Origin: Fimenecus sp045613065
GTDB lineage: Bacteria > Bacillota > Clostridia > Oscillospirales > Acutalibacteraceae
Direction: 5' to 3'
Assembly: GCA_045613065.1 (NCBI GenBank)
Contig: JAZLAH010000033.1
Span: forward strand, 1-44,451
Length of the DNA stretch: 44,451 nt
Under the pieces are notes generated by a model. That model ran no database searches. It saw only the letters and a list, made by a program, of their open reading frames with translations, and had not been told where the DNA came from. Positions 40,287-44,451 of this stretch are shown one piece after another. The translations under genes and the position numbers were made by a program. The first letter of the stretch is position 1, and each line of letters opens with the position of its first letter.

Positions 40287-42599
40287 ATGAACAAAAATAT
40301 GATTTGCAGTAAATGCAAACAAAGACCGGCCGTAATCTTTATTACAAAGATGGAAGGTGATAAAACAACAAATGAGGGCTTGTGCATCAAATGTGCAATG
40401 GAAATGAATATCGGTCCAATCAAGCAAATGATGGACAATATGGGTATAACAGAAGACCAGCTTGACGATATGAATGAACAGATGGAACAGATGATGGAGA
40501 GTATGGGAGATGATTTCCAACTTGGTGGAGCATCAACATTTCCATTTATGCAGAATATGGGTATGATGCCAATGGATGTTCCTGAAGAAAACATCAAAGA
40601 CCTTAATGGTGACAAGAAAAATGCACCAAAAGGTAAGAAAAAGCAGGGGACTAAGAATGATAAGAGAAAGATGCTCTCTCTTTATTGTACCGATTTAACT
40701 GCACGTGCAAGGGATGGTAAGCTTGACAGAATCATCGGCAGAGATATGGAAATTGCAAGAACAGTCCAGATTCTTTGCAGAAGAACAAAGAATAATCCTT
40801 GCCTTATCGGCGAACCTGGTGTTGGTAAAACAGCAATTGCAGAGGGCCTTGCACAGCGAATTGCAGATGGCAATGTTCCAGCAAAACTTATTGATAAAGA
40901 AATTCATTTACTTGACCTTACTGCACTTGTAGCAGGAACACAGTTCCGTGGTCAGTTTGAAAGCAGAATCAAGGGCCTTGTTGAAGAAGTGAAGAGTGAG
41001 GGTAACATCATTCTCTTTATTGATGAAGTGCATAACCTTGTTGGTACAGGTGATGCAGAAGGTTCAATGAATGCTGCAAATATTTTGAAACCTGCACTTT
41101 CTCGTGGTGAAATTCAGGTTATTGGTGCTACAACATTCAACGAATATCGTAAACATATTGAAAAAGATGCTGCTCTTGAGCGTCGTTTCCAGCCTGTTAA
41201 GGTTGAAGAACCATCAATTGAAGACACATATAAAATGCTTATTGGTATTAAAGGCTATTATGAGCTTTTCCATAGAGTACAGATTAGTGACAATCTCGTT
41301 TATAAAGCAGTAACACTTTCTGAAAGATATATTACTGACAGATTTTTACCTGATAAGGCAATCGACTTGCTTGATGAAGCTTGTACTTGTGCAAATCTTC
41401 GTAATAAAGCAATCAGTGAAAACGAAATAAATGAAAAGAAGATTGCAACTCTCAAAAAGGATCTTGAAGAGCTTGAGGAAAGAATTGCAAATCCTGAAAA
41501 TGATGAAGATCTTAATCCTGTATATGAGGATTTGTACAAAACTAAAGGTGAACTTGCAGTATGTGAGGGCAAGGCAGCTGAACTTCAGGAAAAAGCAAAG
41601 GATAACAATGTAACTGAAGAGGATTTGGCAAAGGTTATCAATCTCTGGACAGGAATCCCCGCAACAAAAGTTGTAGAAGGTGATGTTAACCGACTTCGTG
41701 GTCTTGAAAACAGACTTATGGAAAAGGTAATCGGTCAAGATGAAGCTGTAACACTTGTGGCAAATGCAATTAAACGTAGCCGTATTCAGTTGACAATTCA
41801 GAAACGTCCTGCATCATTCATTTTCGTGGGACCAACTGGTGTTGGTAAAACAGAACTTGTAAAACAGCTTTCAATGGAGCTTTTTGATACTCCTGAAACA
41901 CTTATACGTCTTGATATGAGTGAGTTTATGGAGAAACATTCAGTTTCTCGTCTTATCGGTTCACCTCCAGGATATGTGGGCTACGATGAAGCAGGACAGC
42001 TTACTGAAAAAGTTCGTAGAAAACCATATTCAATTATCCTCTTTGATGAAATTGAAAAAGCACATCCTGATGTAATGAACATACTTCTTCAGATTCTTGA
42101 TGAAGGTAAGACAAATGATGCTCACGGTAGAACTGTAAGTTTTGCAAATACTGTAATTATAATGACATCAAACGCAGGTAGCCAGAAAGCAGAAACATCA
42201 TTAGGCTTCGGTAAGAGTGCAAAAGAAATTTCAAAAGAAAAAGTGTTGAAAGCACTTAATGAATTCTTAAGACCTGAATTTATCGGTCGAGTTGATGAAA
42301 TTGTTGTTTTCAATCCTCTTGTTGAAGAAGATTATAAGAAGATTGCAGTCCTTATGATGAACGAAATGAAAACTGTTCTTAAGGATAAGGGAATTGAGTT
42401 TGTTTATGATGAAAATACACCATCTGCAGTTGTTTCAAAGATGGATGGTAATGTAAGAGGTGCTCGTGATCTTCGTAATGTAATTCGTCGTAATATTGAA
42501 GATAAAGTTTCAACACTTATGATTGATAATATTGGAACAGTAATGAACAAAATTCTCGTAACATCAACAGATAACAATATCCAGGTAACATTTGAATAG
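40287..42599 (+). CDS. clpE: ClpE-like AAA+ unfoldase with N-terminal zinc finger
   Basis: A 770-residue Hsp100 ATPase. The N-terminal zinc finger (Cys7, Cys10, Cys33, Cys36 in MICSKCKQ and GLCIKCAMEM) is the hallmark of ClpE rather than ClpC. A Met-rich acidic linker (45-105) follows, then AAA domain D1 with Walker A GEPGVGKT (175-182), a short UVR-type middle coiled coil (about 375-440), and D2 with Walker A GPTGVGKT (515-522). The ClpP-docking loop LGF is at 639-641. AGAGG precedes the ATG. No CtsR or McsA/B genes are seen nearby. Confidence 0.93.
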   Translation: MNKNMICSKCKQRPAVIFITKMEGDKTTNEGLCIKCAMEMNIGPIKQMMDNMGITEDQLDDMNEQMEQMMESMGDDFQLGGASTFPFMQNMGMMPMDVPEENIKDLNGDKKNAPKGKKKQGTKNDKRKMLSLYCTDLTARARDGKLDRIIGRDMEIARTVQILCRRTKNNPCLIGEPGVGKTAIAEGLAQRIADGNVPAKLIDKEIHLLDLTALVAGTQFRGQFESRIKGLVEEVKSEGNIILFIDEVHNLVGTGDAEGSMNAANILKPALSRGEIQVIGATTFNEYRKHIEKDAALERRFQPVKVEEPSIEDTYKMLIGIKGYYELFHRVQISDNLVYKAVTLSERYITDRFLPDKAIDLLDEACTCANLRNKAISENEINEKKIATLKKDLEELEERIANPENDEDLNPVYEDLYKTKGELAVCEGKAAELQEKAKDNNVTEEDLAKVINLWTGIPATKVVEGDVNRLRGLENRLMEKVIGQDEAVTLVANAIKRSRIQLTIQKRPASFIFVGPTGVGKTELVKQLSMELFDTPETLIRLDMSEFMEKHSVSRLIGSPPGYVGYDEAGQLTEKVRRKPYSIILFDEIEKAHPDVMNILLQILDEGKTNDAHGRTVSFANTVIIMTSNAGSQKAETSLGFGKSAKEISKEKVLKALNEFLRPEFIGRVDEIVVFNPLVEEDYKKIAVLMMNEMKTVLKDKGIEFVYDENTPSAVVSKMDGNVRGARDLRNVIRRNIEDKVSTLMIDNIGTVMNKILVTSTDNNIQVTFE

Positions 42600-42606
42600 A
42601 TATGGT

Positions 42607-42640
42607 AGGGCGAGGTCATCTGACTTCGCCTTGTTATTTT
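42607..42640 (+). terminator. Terminator after clpE-like
   Basis: GGCGAGGTC (42609-42617) pairs with GACTTCGCC (42622-42630) with one G-U; ATCT loop, then a T-rich tail. Confidence 0.8.
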
Positions 42641-42672
42641 GACAGACAAATTAAAATTTTTTGGGGAGAAAA

Positions 42673-42853
42673 GTGGCGAAGCCACAATGAAGTAAATCCG
42701 TTGGATTTATGAAGTATCCTGACGGATATGAAGTAGCTTTGCTATGAAGTATGCCTTGCGGCATATGAAAGGATTTACTTTACTTCATATTTATCAACGA
42801 TAAATACTTCATAATCGAAGATTACTATTGCGTAGCAATATTTCATTATTCAT
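42673..42853. repeat. Array of eight small hairpins separated by ATGAAGTA / TACTTCAT
   Basis: Stems: 42673-42685 (GTGGC/GCCAC), 42694-42708 (AAATCC/GGATTT), 42715-42728 (TATCC/GGATA), 42734-42744 (TAGC/GCTA), 42751-42764 (ATGCC/GGCAT), 42789-42805 (ATTTATC/GATAAAT), 42812-42824 (TAATC/GATTA), 42826-42840 (TATTGC/GCAATA). ATGAAGTA lies at 42687, 42709, 42728 and 42744 with a decayed copy at 42765. Its reverse complement TACTTCAT lies at 42781 and 42805, with variants at 42839 and 42847. The stems differ in sequence but keep pairing, the spacers are conserved, and the whole is an inverted arrangement around about 42775. Confidence 0.92.
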
Positions 42854-42886
42854 CCCGATAAACTCCGATTTATATAACAATTCAAA

Positions 42887-42922
42887 AAAGACAGTAACTA
42901 AATCGGCTACTGTCTTTAATTT
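42887..42922. terminator. Terminator-like hairpin upstream of the zip gene
   Basis: A 10-bp stem AAAGACAGTA (42887-42896) with TACTGTCTTT (42908-42917) is flanked by A and T runs, so it could act on either strand. No converging gene explains it. Confidence 0.65.
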
Positions 42923-42970
42923 TTGCACCTCAATGTGCTCAATGAATATAATGAATACAGGAGGTGCTAT

Positions 42971-43768
42971 ATGGATACATTTGTCATAATGGCGCTGATA
43001 GCAACGCTGGGAACATGGTTTGTGACTGCATTGGGTGCAGCAAGTGTTGTGTTTTTCACATCGCCTAATCAAAAAGTATTAAATTTTATGCTTGGGTTTG
43101 CTTCAGGAGTTATGATTGCAGCAAGTTTCTGGTCATTACTTCAACCGGCAATAGAACGAGCTGAAGCATTATCACATATACCTGCATACTTAGTAGCAAC
43201 AATTGGTTTCTTATCAGGTGCATTATTTATTTGGATATCAGATAAAATCGTCTCATTTGCAATAAAAAAAGTAGATGACACAAATGAAAATAAAGGCTTG
43301 AACCGTATCATAATGCTGATTCTTTCTATAACACTTCACAATATACCAGAGGGTTTAGCTGTGGGTGTTGCATTTGGTGCTTTGCAGGATGGGGGATATA
43401 CACCCGAAAAATTAATGGGAGCAATTTCTGTTGCTGTTGGAATAGGTTTACAGAATTTTCCTGAAGGTGCAGCAGTTTCAGTTCCTTTAAGAAGAGAAGG
43501 GTATTCAAGGAAAAAGAGCTTTTTGATGGGTCAGGCTTCTGCTATCGTAGAACCGATTGCAGGCATAATAGGTGCTTTACTCGTTGTTCATATTGAAGCA
43601 ATTCTGCCTTATGCTCTTTCTTTTGCTGCGGGTGCAATGATATTAGTTGTTGTACATGAATTAATACCCGAATGTCAGCAAAATAAACAGGCACAACCGT
43701 ATTTTGCAACAATGGGCATAATATTCGGTTTTGCAGTAATGATGTTGCTGGATGTTATGTTGGGATGA
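42971..43768 (+). CDS. ZIP-family divalent metal transporter (ZupT-like)
   Basis: A 265-residue membrane protein with eight helices that imports zinc or other divalent metals. The start is ATG 42971, 6 nt after AGGAGGT. Metal-site motifs: HNIPEG (His123, Asn124, Glu127) in helix 4 and QNFPEG (Gln161, Asn162, Glu165) in helix 5, where Gln replaces the more common His; EPIAGIIGA marks helix 6. The cytoplasmic loop (about 98-110) is short and lacks a His-rich stretch. It stands alone. Confidence 0.93.
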   Translation: MDTFVIMALIATLGTWFVTALGAASVVFFTSPNQKVLNFMLGFASGVMIAASFWSLLQPAIERAEALSHIPAYLVATIGFLSGALFIWISDKIVSFAIKKVDDTNENKGLNRIIMLILSITLHNIPEGLAVGVAFGALQDGGYTPEKLMGAISVAVGIGLQNFPEGAAVSVPLRREGYSRKKSFLMGQASAIVEPIAGIIGALLVVHIEAILPYALSFAAGAMILVVVHELIPECQQNKQAQPYFATMGIIFGFAVMMLLDVMLG

Positions 43769-43771
43769 TTT

Positions 43772-43806
43772 GTAATTCATAATGTATAATGCGTAATTCG
43801 TAATTA
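43772..43806. repeat. Five-unit 7-bp near-tandem repeat
   Basis: GTAATTC, ATAATGT, ATAATGC, GTAATTC, GTAATTA follow one another without gaps. It is just after the zip stop and before a terminator. Confidence 0.7.
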
Positions 43807-43815
43807 TCAAACTTC

Positions 43816-43846
43816 GTTAAAAACGATTCACTGAATCGTTTTTTTA
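43816..43846 (+). terminator. Terminator after the zip gene
   Basis: AAAAACGATTC (43819-43829) pairs with GAATCGTTTTT (43833-43843), ACT loop and T run. Confidence 0.88.
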
Positions 43847-43850
43847 ACGC

Positions 43851-43882
43851 TCAGACCTTCACAGGTTCGAATCCTTTATTAC
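43851..43882 (+). other. Possible tRNA T-arm remnant
   Basis: CACAGGTTCGAATCCTTTA carries a canonical T-loop (GTTCGAATC) with only a 3-bp stem (AGG/CCT) and no acceptor or anticodon parts around it. Confidence 0.35.
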
Positions 43883-43921
43883 AAAATAAAAAACAGTCCC
43901 AACTTAAAGGTCAGAACTGTT
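43883..43921 (-). terminator. Terminator of the tRNA cluster
   Basis: On the minus strand AACAGTTC pairs with GGACTGTT (positions 43914-43921 with 43892-43899), followed by TTTTTTATTTT. Confidence 0.7.
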
Positions 43922-43925
43922 ATTT

Positions 43926-44000
43926 TGGCTGGGGTGGCAGGATTCGAACCTACGAATGCAGCAGTCAAAGTGCTGTGTCTTACCGCTTGACGACACCCCA
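43926..44000 (-). tRNA. tRNA-Gln (anticodon TTG)
   Basis: Full cloverleaf on the minus strand: acceptor TGGGGTG/CACCCCA, D arm GTCAAGCGGTAAGAC, anticodon stem CAGCA/TGCTG with loop CTTTGAC, T arm GTAGG-TTCGAAT-CCTGC, discriminator G and encoded CCA. Its U34 is a substrate of MnmA, encoded at 16527. Confidence 0.95.
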
Positions 44001-44025
44001 ATATTAAATTGTTATTGATACTCAA

Positions 44026-44051
44026 AACACCGTCAAAAGTTTGACGGTGTT
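44026..44051 (-). terminator. Strong hairpin between tRNA-His and tRNA-Gln
   Basis: AACACCGTCAA (44026-44036) and TTGACGGTGTT (44041-44051) form a perfect 11-bp stem with a 4-nt loop. The minus-strand tail is only TTTTG, so it may be a weak terminator or a processing signal. Confidence 0.55.
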
Positions 44052-44060
44052 CTAAGTTAG

Positions 44061-44138
44061 TGGGGTGGATAATCGGATTCGAACCGATGGTCTCCAGTGC
44101 CACAAACTGGCGCTTTAACCAACTAAGCTATACCCACC
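44061..44138 (-). tRNA. tRNA-His (anticodon GTG)
   Basis: Acceptor GTGGGTA/TATCCAC, the extra 5' G typical of tRNA-His encoded at 44138, anticodon stem CCAGT/ACTGG with loop TTGTGGC, T loop TTCGAAT, discriminator C and encoded CCA. Confidence 0.95.
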
Positions 44139-44190
44139 ATATATATCAGCGCACAAAGGCCAATAAACAAAATATTAACTTTATGCGCTG

Positions 44191-44267
44191 TGGCACGCTG
44201 AAAGGGATTCGAACCCCCGACCCTCTGCTTAGAAGGCAGATGCTCTATCCAACTGAGCTATCAGCGC
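44191..44267 (-). tRNA. tRNA-Arg (anticodon TCT)
   Basis: Acceptor GCGCTGA/TCAGCGT (G-U at the first pair), D arm AGCTCAGTTGGATAGAGC, anticodon loop CTTCTAA, T loop GTTCGAATC, discriminator G and encoded CCA. First gene of the Arg-His-Gln minus-strand cluster. Confidence 0.95.
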
Positions 44268-44348
44268 ATATGCTATGGTTTTCCACAGCAATAGACATTG
44301 TACCACAACAAAGTAAAATAATCAAGTGTTTTTTGAAAAAACTCAAAT

Positions 44349-44451
44349 TTAATTTTGTTGTTTATAAAACAACTCTAAAACCTTTTCGTATAGCGCCGTT
44401 TTATCGGGTGTGAAAATCTCTTGTTCCTCTTTAACCGAGACGGCACCCTTT
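44349..44451 (-). CDS. C-terminal end of an unidentified protein (partial)
   Basis: Reading from the right edge, an open frame gives 33 residues ending ALYEKVLELFYKQQN, then TAA at 44351-44349. The segment EEQEIFTPDKTALYEKVLELF resembles the tail of FGGY-family sugar kinases, which often end in a helix after a FxPxxxxxxxY pattern. That is only a suggestion because the rest lies outside the window. Confidence 0.45.
   Translation of the reverse strand, partial: KGAVSVKEEQEIFTPDKTALYEKVLELFYKQQN

Noticed and set aside
42673..42853. CRISPR-like regularity of the hairpin array
   Set aside because: The repeated unit is only 8 bp, units change orientation half way, and the intervening pieces are self-complementary rather than unique spacers. 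No cas genes are present.

Overview
The window is a 44 kb piece of a low-GC Gram-positive chromosome. It is most likely from an anaerobic gut clostridium of the Ruminococcaceae/Oscillospiraceae type. The reasons are the A+T-rich DNA, strong AGGAGG ribosome binding sites, and near-consensus TTGACA/TATAAT promoters with 17 bp spacing. The family content also fits: DUF512 next to Der, DUF177-RpmF, EcfA1A2T-TruA, DUF5711, a ClpE-like ATPase, and a split cobalamin methionine synthase. No species is claimed.

Region 1 (1 to about 7.1 kb) is accessory DNA and looks like the right end of a Tn916-family integrative element. Its int-proximal end carries a zinc-ribbon protein, a sigma-region-4-like protein, an excisionase and a tyrosine integrase. 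Its cargo is a complete agr-type peptide quorum-sensing system. On the minus strand are an XRE regulator, a LytTR response regulator and an AgrC-like kinase. Divergently on the plus strand are a 55-residue AgrD-like propeptide (3267-3434), an overlapping AgrB protease and a second XRE regulator. A perfect 11-bp inverted repeat lies in the divergent promoter region. At the left edge is the start of a large secreted protein, probably of the RHS/DNRLRE type.

Region 2 (7.3-10.4 kb) holds a TetR regulator with a likely operator, a secreted acidic protein, a membrane-anchored protein and a GtrA-family membrane protein. Region 3 (10.4-17.6 kb) is a sulfur, Fe-S and methionine cluster. An Rrf2 regulator with an operator-like palindrome in its own promoter is followed by a stand-alone MetH activation domain and MetH. 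After that comes nifS-like, iscU-like, nadA, mnmA: the desulfurase probably feeds sulfur to the scaffold (and so to the Fe-S cluster of NadA) and to MnmA. The scaffold has Trp where the third Cys is expected. Region 4 (17.6-21.8 kb) holds a LytTR/DUF3021 regulatory pair between two look-alike terminators, a GH2 beta-mannosidase and a lipoprotein.

Region 5 (21.8-42.6 kb) is core housekeeping: MtaB, a DacF-type carboxypeptidase, Pgi, an unrecognised small P-loop protein, DUF177, RpmF, DUF512, Der, RuvCAB, GlmM, a methyltransferase, EcfA1, EcfA2, EcfT, TruA, DUF5711, CvpA, PgsA-like and ClpE-like. Many of these genes overlap or nearly touch, so they are probably co-transcribed.

Region 6 (42.6-44.45 kb) starts with a striking array of eight small hairpins separated by a conserved octamer (ATGAAGTA, then its reverse complement). 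A ZIP metal transporter, a 7-bp near-tandem repeat, three minus-strand tRNAs (Arg-TCT, His-GTG, Gln-TTG) and the 3' end of a minus-strand gene follow.
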